A stretch of 64,000 nt of DNA from Mycobacterium sp. DL99 (GTDB lineage: Bacteria > Actinomycetota > Actinomycetes > Mycobacteriales > Mycobacteriaceae). Below the pieces are notes generated by a model. That model saw only the letters and a list, made by a program, of their open reading frames with translations, ran no database searches and had not been told where the DNA came from. Shown here one piece after another: positions 42,172-50,196 of the stretch; positions within the stretch are counted from its first letter, which is position 1, and every line of letters starts with the position of its first letter. The position numbers and the translations under genes were made by a program. Where the stretch lies: the NCBI RefSeq assembly GCF_004762045.1, contig NZ_SJOM01000007.1:5445798-5509797 (forward strand). Direction: 5' to 3'.

Positions 42172-43299
42172 TCACGCAGCGCGCAACTGACGCAGGCCCT
42201 GCACGGCCTCGTAGTGCCCGATCAGCTCATCGCAGATCGCCGGCCAGGTGCGGCTCAGCACGCTGCGACGCGCGGCCACCGAGTAGCGCGACCGCTCGGC
42301 GATCAGATGCTCCACGGATGCGGGCAGGGCGGACTCGAATTCCTCGACGGGCAGCAACAACCCGGTGCGGTACGGCGCCACCAGGTCCCTGGGTCCGCCT
42401 GCATCGGGAGCGATCACCGGCAGGCCGGAGGCCATCGCCTCCTGCACGGCCTGGCAGAACGTCTCGTGCTCACCGGGGTGGACGAAGACGTCCATGCTGG
42501 CGTAGGCCGCAGCCAGCGCCTCACCGTGCAGTTCACCGGTGAAAACGGCGGTGGGCAAGACTGTTCGGAGTTTGGCGCGGTCCACCCCGTCGCCCACCAC
42601 CACCAGCTGAAGGTCGTCCCGCCCGGCCAGCGCGGCCAGCCGCTCCACGTGCTTCTCCGGCGCCAGCCGCCCGACGAACCCGACGATCGGCCTGCCCTCG
42701 GGAGACCACGCCGCCCGCAGTTGCTCATCGCGGGCCGACGGCGCGAAACCCGTGATGTCGACCCCGCGCCCCCACTTGAAAACCCGGGGAATCCGGTGGG
42801 CTTCAAGGTTTTCCATCGCTGAGGTGGACGGGGCAAGCGTGCGGTCGGCCTTGCTGTGCAGCCTCCGCGTCCACGTCCACGAGGCCCGCGAGAGGACGCC
42901 GACGCCGTAGCTCTCGGCGAAACCGGCGACATCGGTCTGGAACACCGCCACCGTCGGCACCCCCAGGTAGCGGGAGGCATGTACGCCGCCCCAGCCGAGC
43001 AGGGCCGGCGATGCGAGGTGAACGACGTCGGGGTCGAAGCCGCGCAGCACGTTCACTATCCGGGGCCGCGGCACACCCAGCGGCAGCGAGGTCACCTTGG
43101 GAAACATCCGTGAGGGCACCCGGTGCACACGTACACCGTCATGGACGCGGTCGGCGGGCGGCTGACCCCGCGGAGTGTCCGGGGCGATGACGAGTACCTC
43201 GTGGCCGGTGCGGCGGAGATGCTCGATCACCCGAAGCACCGAGTTGGTGACGCCGTTGACATTCGGGAGGAAGGACTCTGCAACGATCGCAACGCGCAC
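42172..43299 (-). CDS. mgtA: GT4-family mannosyltransferase, MgtA-like
   Basis: This 375-residue glycosyltransferase of the GT-B fold opens with VAIVAESFLPNVNGVTNSV, the signature of GDP-mannose-dependent alpha-mannosyltransferases such as M. tuberculosis MgtA (Rv0557, 378 residues as I recall; formerly called PimB). The conserved EX7E-type donor site is visible near the C-terminal domain in PGEHETFCQAVQEAMASGLPV. It acts at the cytoplasmic face in glycolipid (mannosyl-glucuronic acid diacylglycerol/lipoglycan) synthesis. Its position between menD/DUF3592 and menG matches the tubercle bacillus. Confidence 0.88.
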   Translation of the reverse strand: MRVAIVAESFLPNVNGVTNSVLRVIEHLRRTGHEVLVIAPDTPRGQPPADRVHDGVRVHRVPSRMFPKVTSLPLGVPRPRIVNVLRGFDPDVVHLASPALLGWGGVHASRYLGVPTVAVFQTDVAGFAESYGVGVLSRASWTWTRRLHSKADRTLAPSTSAMENLEAHRIPRVFKWGRGVDITGFAPSARDEQLRAAWSPEGRPIVGFVGRLAPEKHVERLAALAGRDDLQLVVVGDGVDRAKLRTVLPTAVFTGELHGEALAAAYASMDVFVHPGEHETFCQAVQEAMASGLPVIAPDAGGPRDLVAPYRTGLLLPVEEFESALPASVEHLIAERSRYSVAARRSVLSRTWPAICDELIGHYEAVQGLRQLRAA

Positions 43300-43388
43300 A
43301 CCGGAATGGTCTCAGCGGCACCTGTCGCCTAGGTAGCGTCCGGGGATACGACACGCTAAAAGCTGATGCGCGGGGCTAGTGTTGCGGC

Positions 43389-44081
43389 ATGCGTTTGTCC
43401 CGCGTTGCTGCAGCGATGCTGGCCGTGCTGGCCTTGTCCGTTGCGGGGTCCACCACGGGCTGCACCCGGCTCGTCGACGGCACCGCGCAGGCCAACGGAG
43501 ACAAACCCGGCAGCGCGATCACCCAGGACGGCTGGGGGGTCCAGATCGGCTATCCGGATGCGCCCGCGCGGATCGAGTTCTTCACCGAACCACAGTGCCC
43601 GGCATGTGCACACCTGCAGCATGAGTTCGGCGACGCTATCGCCAACGCCGTCGGTCAGGGCAAGTTGGCGGTGACGTACCGGCCGCTGACCTTCCTGGAC
43701 CGCTCGGTCACCGAGTATTCGGCCCACGTGGCCAATGCTCTGTTCCTGGCCGCGGGACCGACTACCACCGGGGCGGCATTCCAGGCATTCGTGCAGGATC
43801 TGTGGGGCCACCAGGAACCCGAGGGCTCGCCCGGCCCGACCGACGACCAGATCGCCGCCATGGCCTCCGACAGCGGGGTCGGCGCCGAGCAGACCGAAAA
43901 GATCGCCGCGGGTGAGCACGCCGTCGACGCCGACCAGCTCAACGACGCCAACGCCGAACTGCTCACCGAAACCCAATATGAGGTGTCCACCCCGGCGATC
44001 TACGACCTCGTCGGCGAGCAGGTTGTCGACACCAGCGACCCTGACTGGCTGGCCAAACTGCTGGCTACGCCGCGGAGCTGA
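43389..44081 (+). CDS. DsbA-like thioredoxin-fold lipoprotein
   Basis: This 230-residue exported lipoprotein has a signal with lipobox STTGC and Cys25 as the acylation site. The thioredoxin-type domain begins near residue 50 and carries the redox motif CPAC at 70-73 (FFTEPQCPACAHLQ), followed by the cis-Pro loop at about residue 206 (VSTPAIYD). These features fit a DsbA/DsbG-type oxidase or isomerase acting on envelope proteins. Divergent from mgtA. The 3' end overlaps the DUF3592 gene on the other strand by 17 bases. Confidence 0.86.
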   Translation: MRLSRVAAAMLAVLALSVAGSTTGCTRLVDGTAQANGDKPGSAITQDGWGVQIGYPDAPARIEFFTEPQCPACAHLQHEFGDAIANAVGQGKLAVTYRPLTFLDRSVTEYSAHVANALFLAAGPTTTGAAFQAFVQDLWGHQEPEGSPGPTDDQIAAMASDSGVGAEQTEKIAAGEHAVDADQLNDANAELLTETQYEVSTPAIYDLVGEQVVDTSDPDWLAKLLATPRS

Positions 44082-44586
44082 CCCGGCTCAGCCGTCGCTG
44101 CAGGAACGCCAGCAGCGTCAGCGCCGCGGCCGCAACCAACCAGCCCACCACCGCGATCGACCCGGCCGGGATGATCGACAGCGAGGCATCGCGGTCGCGG
44201 ACCCGCACCAGATCGGGATTGTTCTTGTCGTATTCGACGTAGATCCGCATCCCGGTGTCGAGTTCGGACGGATACAGCACGCCCAGCTCGGGACGGTAGG
44301 TCACGCGGTCGGGCGTGACGAACTCGATCGTCGAGCGCCGCGGTCCGGCACTCAGCACCTCGGCGGCGGCCACGCCCATGTTGCTCTCGATCTGCTGGTC
44401 ATTGCGCCACGCGCCGAGCACCAGCAGCACCGACTGCAACGTGACCAGGCACGCGGCGATCACCACGCCGATCCGCACCCGGCGGATGATCCGCTGGGAC
44501 CGCGTCTCGCCCGGTTCGCCGTACAGGTGCGGAATCAGCGGCTGCACCATCGCCCGCAAACGCGCCGCGATCTGCGCGGGCCTCAC
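44065..44586 (-). CDS. DUF3592-type membrane protein
   Basis: This 173-residue membrane protein has two helices (about 36-57 and 140-160) flanking an external beta-rich domain with RMIYVEY-like strands characteristic of DUF3592. The ATG at 44586 overlaps the menD stop by four bases. The gene thus sits in the menD operon, as I recall for Rv0556. No catalytic motif is visible; the function is unknown. Confidence 0.85.
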   Translation of the reverse strand: MRPAQIAARLRAMVQPLIPHLYGEPGETRSQRIIRRVRIGVVIAACLVTLQSVLLVLGAWRNDQQIESNMGVAAAEVLSAGPRRSTIEFVTPDRVTYRPELGVLYPSELDTGMRIYVEYDKNNPDLVRVRDRDASLSIIPAGSIAVVGWLVAAAALTLLAFLQRRLSRVSSAA

Positions 44587-46223
44587 AAGGCGGCCTTGAT
44601 CGACGCGTGCAGGGCGCGCAGCGACGACCGGTCGGCCTTCACCTCCAGCACCCGCATCCCGTCGAAGGGTTCGGCCAGCGCAGCGCCGAGTGCGTCAGCC
44701 TCCACCTGCTGACTGTCCACGTGATAGGCGCGGCACAACGCCGCGACATCCACATCGTGCGGGGTACCGAAGATTCGCGACGAGACGTCGGCGAACCGTG
44801 GATCACCCTGTTCGAGCAGCTCGAAGATGCCGCCGCCGTTGTCGTTGGACACCACGATGGTCAGGTTGCGCGGCGTCGGCTCGGTGGGCCCGACCAACAG
44901 CCCCGAGCTGTCGTGCACAAAGGTCAGATCCCCGATCAGCGCAATGGTCCGGCCATCGTGCGCCAGCGCCGCACCGATCGCCGTCGACACCGTGCCGTCG
45001 ATACCGGCGACACCGCGGTTGGACCGCACCTTGACGCCCGCAGTGCGCAGCCCGACCAGGGCGGCGTCGCGCACCGGATTGGACGCCCCGAGCACCAGCT
45101 GATCCCCCGGGCGCAGCGCATCGGCGACCACCGCGGCCACGTGCAGACCGGTGGTCAGCGGGTGCGACGCGAGTTGCTGCCGCACCGCCGCCACGGCGTG
45201 CTGGTTGAGCTCGGTGCAGCGGCTCAGCCAGGCCGGGTCCGGGGTGCCGGTCGTCACCGCGCGGGTGCCGGTGGCCATCGAGTTGCCCGAGACGTCGGGC
45301 CAGCGCGGGCCCGTGGTCAGTGCGTAGACCGGCACCGCCGGATCGGCCAGCAGTGCCGAGACCGGCCGGTGCAGGGTGGGACGCCCCAGCATGATGACCT
45401 GTTTGGGGTGCACGAGGCGCAGCGCCAGCGGGTGCAGCGGGTTCTCCGGAAGCGGCGCGGTGGGCTCGGCCACCGTCGGCAACCCCGCCAGATTGGGGTG
45501 GACGCCGGCACCATGGCCGGCGATCACCACGGTGTCCGGGGTGAGGTCGATCTCCAGCGGCTGGTCGAAACTCACCGGCGGCGTGTAGGTCCAGGGCTTG
45601 CCGTCCGGGCGGCCCGGCGGGAAGGACGCGTCCCCGTGCGCGCTGTCGGGAACCAGCGGCTCGCGCAGCGGGATGTCGAACTGCACGGGCCCGGCGTTGG
45701 CGGTACGCGATCCGGTGGCCGCCGCAAGCACCCGGCAGGTCGCCGAGCGCCACTGGGCGTTGAGCGAAATGAGTTCGCCCGGCTTCGCCCCGGTGAGTTC
45801 GGGCGCCAGACCCACACTGATGTTCGCCCGCACCTGGGTACCGAAATAACCCAATTGCTCAAAGGTCTGGTTGGCGCCGGTGCCCAACATTTCATAGGGC
45901 CGGTTGGCGCTCAGCACGATCAGCGGCACCCGGGCGTAGTTGGCCTCGACGACCGCGGGGCCGAGGTTCGCCACCGCGGTGCCCGAGGTCATCGCGATGC
46001 AGACCGGGGACCGCTCGGCGACTGCAAGACCGACGGCCAGGTACCCGGCCGTGCGCTCGTCGATGCGGACGTGAAGGCGTATGCGGCCGGCACGGTCGGC
46101 GTCGGACAGCGCGAACGCCAGCGGCGCATTCCGCGAGCCCGGGCACAGCACCACATCGCGGACACCGCCGCGGATCAGTTCGTCGACGACTACGCGCGCC
46201 TGTGCCGTCGAGGGGTTCACCAC
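44583..46223 (-). CDS. menD: 2-succinyl-5-enolpyruvyl-6-hydroxy-3-cyclohexene-1-carboxylate synthase MenD
   Basis: This 546-residue thiamine-diphosphate enzyme adds succinic semialdehyde (from 2-oxoglutarate) to isochorismate, the committed step to menaquinone. Early motifs are LCPGSRNAPLAFAL and IDERTAGYLAVGLA, whose conserved Glu activates the cofactor. The C-terminal ThDP/Mg-binding GD...NDN motif is IGDLTFVHDSSGLL through VSNDNGGGIF. The length is close to the 554 residues I recall for Rv0555. It is cotranscribed with bpoC upstream and the DUF3592 gene downstream. Confidence 0.95.
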   Translation of the reverse strand: MVNPSTAQARVVVDELIRGGVRDVVLCPGSRNAPLAFALSDADRAGRIRLHVRIDERTAGYLAVGLAVAERSPVCIAMTSGTAVANLGPAVVEANYARVPLIVLSANRPYEMLGTGANQTFEQLGYFGTQVRANISVGLAPELTGAKPGELISLNAQWRSATCRVLAAATGSRTANAGPVQFDIPLREPLVPDSAHGDASFPPGRPDGKPWTYTPPVSFDQPLEIDLTPDTVVIAGHGAGVHPNLAGLPTVAEPTAPLPENPLHPLALRLVHPKQVIMLGRPTLHRPVSALLADPAVPVYALTTGPRWPDVSGNSMATGTRAVTTGTPDPAWLSRCTELNQHAVAAVRQQLASHPLTTGLHVAAVVADALRPGDQLVLGASNPVRDAALVGLRTAGVKVRSNRGVAGIDGTVSTAIGAALAHDGRTIALIGDLTFVHDSSGLLVGPTEPTPRNLTIVVSNDNGGGIFELLEQGDPRFADVSSRIFGTPHDVDVAALCRAYHVDSQQVEADALGAALAEPFDGMRVLEVKADRSSLRALHASIKAAL

Positions 46224-46236
46224 TCCACCTTATTCG

Positions 46237-47037
46237 TCAGTACCGGCCGGTCTGCCCGGTCTGCCCGGCCAGGAACTCGAGCAGCGCGGCGTTGACGGCG
46301 TCGGGCCTCTCGATGAAGCCGAGATGGCCGGTGTCGGGGATCTCCAGGTAACGGGCTGTGGGAATCGCGTCGGCCACCTCACGACTCAGGTGCGGCGGCA
46401 GCACCACGTCGTCGGCGAACCCGATGACCAGCACCGGCGCAGTGATGGCCTGGTACGCCGGCAGCCGGTTACCCACCGGAGCGGCGTCGGACTGGGCCAC
46501 CAGCCCCGGTGTCTGCTTGGTGGGCCACATGGTGAACATCTCACTCCAGTCGCGCACCAGCACGTCGTCGTTGAGCGTCTTGGGCGAGAAACTCTCCATC
46601 ATCCGGAGCTTGGCGTCGAACGTCGGCGGCAGCTGAACGCCCGAGGCCGCCAGGTCGCGTTCGGCGGTACGGAAGAACTCGCGGGCCCGGTCGTGCCGGC
46701 CGCGGGTGGCCATCAACACCGCCGATCGCACCAGCTCGGGACGGGCCAACATCAGTTCCTGAGCGATGAACGAGCCCATCGACACACCCACGATGTGCGC
46801 CGGAGCAGCACCCAGCTTCTCGATCAGCTCGGCGGTGTCGGCCACCATCTGCTCGGTGCCGAACCCCTGGGCGTTCTCCGTCGCGCCCACCCCACGGTTG
46901 TCGAAGGTGATGACGCGGTAGCCGGCCCGCTGCAGCGCGGGGACCTGATGCAGATGCCAGGTGCGGCCGGCTCCCCCGCGTCCGGCGATGAACAGCACCG
47001 GGTCGCCCTTGCCTCGCTCGTCATAAGCCAAGTTCAT
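46237..47037 (-). CDS. bpoC: Alpha/beta hydrolase BpoC (possible MenH)
   Basis: This 266-residue alpha/beta hydrolase has the nucleophile in the elbow GVSMGS (about residues 94-99). The acid is probably in GFADDVVLP and the histidine in DTGHLGF near residue 244. It is named after a non-heme bromoperoxidase family, but bromoperoxidase activity is unlikely to be its real role. Only 13 bases separate it from menD, in a cluster where a MenH thioester-independent lyase (SHCHC synthase) is otherwise missing. MenH has the same fold, so a menaquinone role is a strong candidate. Confidence 0.88.
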   Translation of the reverse strand: MNLAYDERGKGDPVLFIAGRGGAGRTWHLHQVPALQRAGYRVITFDNRGVGATENAQGFGTEQMVADTAELIEKLGAAPAHIVGVSMGSFIAQELMLARPELVRSAVLMATRGRHDRAREFFRTAERDLAASGVQLPPTFDAKLRMMESFSPKTLNDDVLVRDWSEMFTMWPTKQTPGLVAQSDAAPVGNRLPAYQAITAPVLVIGFADDVVLPPHLSREVADAIPTARYLEIPDTGHLGFIERPDAVNAALLEFLAGQTGQTGRY

Positions 47038-47099
47038 CCGGCCGACGCTACTTGATGGCAGTCAGTGCAACAGCTCACGCGCTGCAGCCGTCTCAGCGC

Positions 47100-47825
47100 T
47101 CACGCGCTGCGGCGCCCCCGCACCCTGCGGATCGCCTGATCCCAGGCCAGCAACACCCCGGCCTTGAGCGGTTCGGGCTTGATCATGTCCTTGCCCAGCA
47201 ATGCGGTGGCGCCGGCCTTGGTGGCCGCGCTCGCCTTCGACATGTGCCCGGAGTCGAACGGCGGCTGCGGGTCGTACTCGATCATCAGCTGAATGGCCTT
47301 GGCCTTCGCCTCGCCGCCGATCTGACCGGCCAACCACATGGCCAGGTCGATCCCCGCCGAGACACCCGCCGCCGTGATCACCTTCCCGTCGGGGTCGGCA
47401 CGCACGATGCGCTGATCCCCCACCGGGGTGGCGCCCATCAGCTTCAGCGCGCTCAACACCGACCAGTGCGAGGTGGCACGCTTCCCATCCAGCAGGCCCG
47501 CCGCGGCCAGCACCACCGAACCCGAGCACACCGAGGCCATCCAGGTGGTCCCCGGATACACCTGCCGCACCCAGTCGAGCACCCTTTCGTCGCGGGCCAC
47601 CATGGTGGTGCCCGGCCCGCCTGGCACCAGCACCACATCGGGCGAAGGGGTTTCGTTGAAACTGTGGGTGGCGCCCACCATCAGCACCCCGGAGTCGGCG
47701 GTGACGGGGCCCGGCTCGTGCCAGACGAACCGCACTTCCGTGTCGGGCAGATTGCGCAGCACCTCATAGGGCCCGATGAAATCGAGCGCGGTGAAGCTGG
47801 GGTACAACACGATTGCGATCTGCAT
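47100..47825 (-). CDS. DJ-1/PfpI-family protein (isonitrile hydratase-like)
   Basis: This 241-residue class I glutamine amidotransferase-like protein has the nucleophilic elbow cysteine in ASVCSGS (about residue 99), with VVLVPGGPGTTM before it and HWS after it. Length and order of motifs fit isonitrile hydratase/DJ-1-PfpI proteins. The last 50 residues have an extra basic helix. It sits 12 bases downstream of a GlxA-type regulator that has the same fold, so the two probably form an operon. The substrate is not known. Confidence 0.84.
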   Translation of the reverse strand: MQIAIVLYPSFTALDFIGPYEVLRNLPDTEVRFVWHEPGPVTADSGVLMVGATHSFNETPSPDVVLVPGGPGTTMVARDERVLDWVRQVYPGTTWMASVCSGSVVLAAAGLLDGKRATSHWSVLSALKLMGATPVGDQRIVRADPDGKVITAAGVSAGIDLAMWLAGQIGGEAKAKAIQLMIEYDPQPPFDSGHMSKASAATKAGATALLGKDMIKPEPLKAGVLLAWDQAIRRVRGRRSA

Positions 47826-47837
47826 GGTTTGTTCCTT

Positions 47838-48833
47838 TCAGGCGGTTAAATCTCCGCTCCTCGCGTGCGCGGAAGTCTTGCGGTACTGGTCAGGCGAAAT
47901 GCCAAGGCGCCGAACGAAATTACGCCGCATGGTCTCGGCGGTGCCGAACCCACAGCGGGCGGCGATGACGGTGACGGTGTCATCGGATTCCTCGAGCTGA
48001 CGCCGCGCGGCATCGGTGCGGATACGTTCCACGTAGGCACCGGGCGCCTCACCGACCTCGTCGGTGAACACCCGGGTGAAATGCCGGGGGCTCATCGCCG
48101 CGCGCCGGGCCAGATCGGAAATGCTGTGCGCACCACCGGGTTCGACCTCGATGGATTCCTGCACCTCGCGGATCGGAGCACGCTTGGCCCGTGGCATCCA
48201 CACCGGCGCAGCGAACTGAGTCTGCCCGCCGGGCCGACGAAGGTAGAGCACCAGGTACCGGGCGACAGTCTGGGCGATGTCAGTGCCGTAGTCGTCCTCG
48301 ACCAGCGACAACGCCAGGTCGATGCCTGCGGTCACGCCGGCCGCCGTCCACACGCGCTCGGAGCTCCTCACGAAGATCGGATCGGGATTTACCGCCACCG
48401 AAGGGAATTCATCGGCCAATCGACGGGCCGAGGACCAGTGAGTGGTAGCGGCGCAGCCGTCGAGCAACCCGGCCTCAGCGGCCAGGAACGCTCCGGTGCA
48501 CACACTGACGACGCGGCGGGCGTGGCGCGATGCGGTGCTGATCCAGTCGACCACTGCCGGGTCGGCTCGGGCGGCGTCGGTCCCGATACCGCCGGGGATG
48601 ACGATGGTGTCGATCGGAGCGTGCGGGTCAGGCAATGGCGCGGCGACGAACTCCAACCCGGTGAGCGTGGTGACGGGCCGACCGTCCACAGCGGTCAGGG
48701 TGACGACGTAGCCGTCGTCGGATCGGCCCTGGCCGACCAGGGCCAGCGTGGCGGTGGCGAACACGTCGAACGGCCCGGCCAGGTCCAGGGCCTGCACCCC
48801 GGGGTAGCCCAGGATCACCACCGATCGCGTCAC
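47838..48833 (-). CDS. GlxA-type transcriptional regulator (DJ-1 domain plus AraC HTH)
   Basis: This 331-residue regulator starts at GTG 48833, near GGAGA. The N-terminal DJ-1/PfpI-type domain (about 1-190) includes VIPGGIGTD and the elbow VVSVCTGAF. The C-terminal AraC/XylS helix-turn-helix (about 220-320) has LARRAAMSPRHFTRVFTDEVG and the second helix pair ITVIAARCGFGTAETMRRNF. Such regulators activate nearby amidase or lyase genes. It precedes the DJ-1/PfpI gene and is divergent from hicB. Confidence 0.88.
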   Translation of the reverse strand: MTRSVVILGYPGVQALDLAGPFDVFATATLALVGQGRSDDGYVVTLTAVDGRPVTTLTGLEFVAAPLPDPHAPIDTIVIPGGIGTDAARADPAVVDWISTASRHARRVVSVCTGAFLAAEAGLLDGCAATTHWSSARRLADEFPSVAVNPDPIFVRSSERVWTAAGVTAGIDLALSLVEDDYGTDIAQTVARYLVLYLRRPGGQTQFAAPVWMPRAKRAPIREVQESIEVEPGGAHSISDLARRAAMSPRHFTRVFTDEVGEAPGAYVERIRTDAARRQLEESDDTVTVIAARCGFGTAETMRRNFVRRLGISPDQYRKTSAHARSGDLTA

Positions 48834-48893
48834 ATCTCCAGTGTTCGTGACCTCGGCGATGGCGTCTATGCCCTGTACCCCACAAATCAGGAC

Positions 48894-49277
48894 ATGAGCT
48901 TGTCGGATGGCGTCGCGATGATCGGCGGCATGACGGAGTACACGTACCGCGCTCAATGGTCGTACGAGGATCGCTGGTACCAAGGGTTGTGTCTTGAGTT
49001 CCCCAACCTGTCGGCGAATGGCCTCACGGCGCACGAAGCGATTGCGGCCGTCGAGAAGTTGGTCACCGAAGAGTTGGCGATGATTCGGGCCGCCGACGAC
49101 ACCCCGCCGCAATCGTTGACCGACCATCGCTACAGCGGCAAGTTCATGGCGCGGGTCTCGCCGTCGCTGCACGCCAGGCTCGTTGTGGAGGCCGCCGAAC
49201 AGGGAGTGTCGTTGAACCAGTGGGTGGTTCAGAAACTTGTCGGTCGACCTTCGGTGTCGCTGGCTGATCTGTACTAG
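48894..49277 (+). CDS. HicB-like antitoxin-family protein, solitary
   Basis: This protein of up to 127 residues has the HicB N-terminal domain (YRAQWSYEDRWYQGLCLEFP, then AHEAIAAVEKLV). A ribbon-helix-helix type C-terminus follows (SPSLHARLVVEAAEQGVSLNQWV, broken by turns) that would bind DNA. Possible starts are ATG 48894, 48918 and 48930. The last leaves the complete HicB domain and may be the real one. HicB normally partners the small RNA-targeting toxin HicA. No HicA-like frame was found next to it. It could be an orphan antitoxin or a regulator. Divergent from the GlxA-type gene. Confidence 0.8.
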   Translation: MSLSDGVAMIGGMTEYTYRAQWSYEDRWYQGLCLEFPNLSANGLTAHEAIAAVEKLVTEELAMIRAADDTPPQSLTDHRYSGKFMARVSPSLHARLVVEAAEQGVSLNQWVVQKLVGRPSVSLADLY

Positions 49278-49404
49278 TCGCCGTCGAGCCCGGTCTCGAA
49301 GGCATAGTCGATCTCGAAACCTGGTATCGCCGGCGGTACCACATTTCGAGAGCACACGTGACGCGGCCGAGCGGTACTGGTGTGACGGATGTGGCCTCGG
49401 AGCC

Positions 49405-50191
49405 TTACAGCTTCTTGATCCCGCGCACCACCCGGTAGAACGACGGCACCGTCGCCGCTCCGCGCCGCAGGCTGCGCTGCATCAGGCCACCATTGGTCAG
49501 CACCAGGTGACGCACCCCGCACTCCCGCCACTCGGCAACCCGGTCCAGGACCTCGTCGGGCGTGCCGATCAGCCCCATGTCCCGCATCAGGTCAGGCGTG
49601 ATGCCCTTGATGTGCGAGAGCGCGGTCTGCTCGTCCCAGTCCTGGGGCAGGATGTCCTGCCCGCCGGAGAATCCCACTCCCAACGGGTGCTCTGCGCCGT
49701 GCTGCGCGAAGTACTCATCGGACGCACTGAGGCAGCCCGCCCGCATCACTTCGGATTCCAGGGCGTCGTCGACCTCGGCGCGGGTGCGCGCCGCCACCAC
49801 CATCACCAACAGCGCCGGGGTGATGGCCATGGGGTCACGGCCCGCGTCGGACGCGGCCCCGCGCACCACGTCCAACCGCTGGGCATAGTCCTGGGGCGAG
49901 TACGGGAAAGCCGGGAAGAACCCGTCGCCGTAGCGTCCGGCGATACGCAACATCCTGGGGCCGTGCGCGGCCACCCAGATCGGCGGCCATTTGCCCCGGT
50001 AGGGCGGCAGATCGAAGATCGCGTTGCGCAGCGGGAAGAATGGCGAATCACGGTTGACCAGTTCACCGTTCGAGTTCCACAGCGCCTCCTCGAACCGGGC
50101 CACCCGACAGATAGTTGGCACGGGTGAAGGTGTCCGGCGCCGGCTTGCTCGCGGTGATCAAATCCAGTAGGCCGACCTGCAATCCGCCCAT
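49405..50191 (-). pseudogene. Decayed LLM-class F420-dependent oxidoreductase
   Basis: This is a broken copy of the gene immediately upstream. From ATG 50191 the first 29 residues (MGGLQVGLLDLITASKP then DTFTRANYLS) match the start of the intact paralogue. At about 50108 the sequence jumps, in another frame, to VARFEEALWNSNGELV. About 115 codons of the N-terminal barrel are lost, plus a further six-codon gap between FEEA and LW. The remaining 49405-50121 frame (238 residues) keeps the C-terminal half with few changes. An in-frame ATG at 50121 could yield a truncated product, but the F420 site would be incomplete. Confidence 0.82.
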
Positions 50192-50196
50192 AGGGA

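Noticed and set aside
44607..46295. Plus-strand open frame (562 codons) opposite menD
   Set aside because: Shadow of a well-defined thiamine-diphosphate enzyme; Arg/His/Gly-rich with no domain.
48996..49277. Toxin gene HicA overlapping or following the HicB-like gene
   Set aside because: No frame of about 60 residues with the HicA double-stranded RNA-binding pattern was found on either strand between 48834 and 49404.
49274..49404. Possible C-terminal gene remnant on the minus strand ending FEIDYAFETGLDGD
   Set aside because: The stretch reads like coding sequence but is too short to identify, has no start signal and could be chance.
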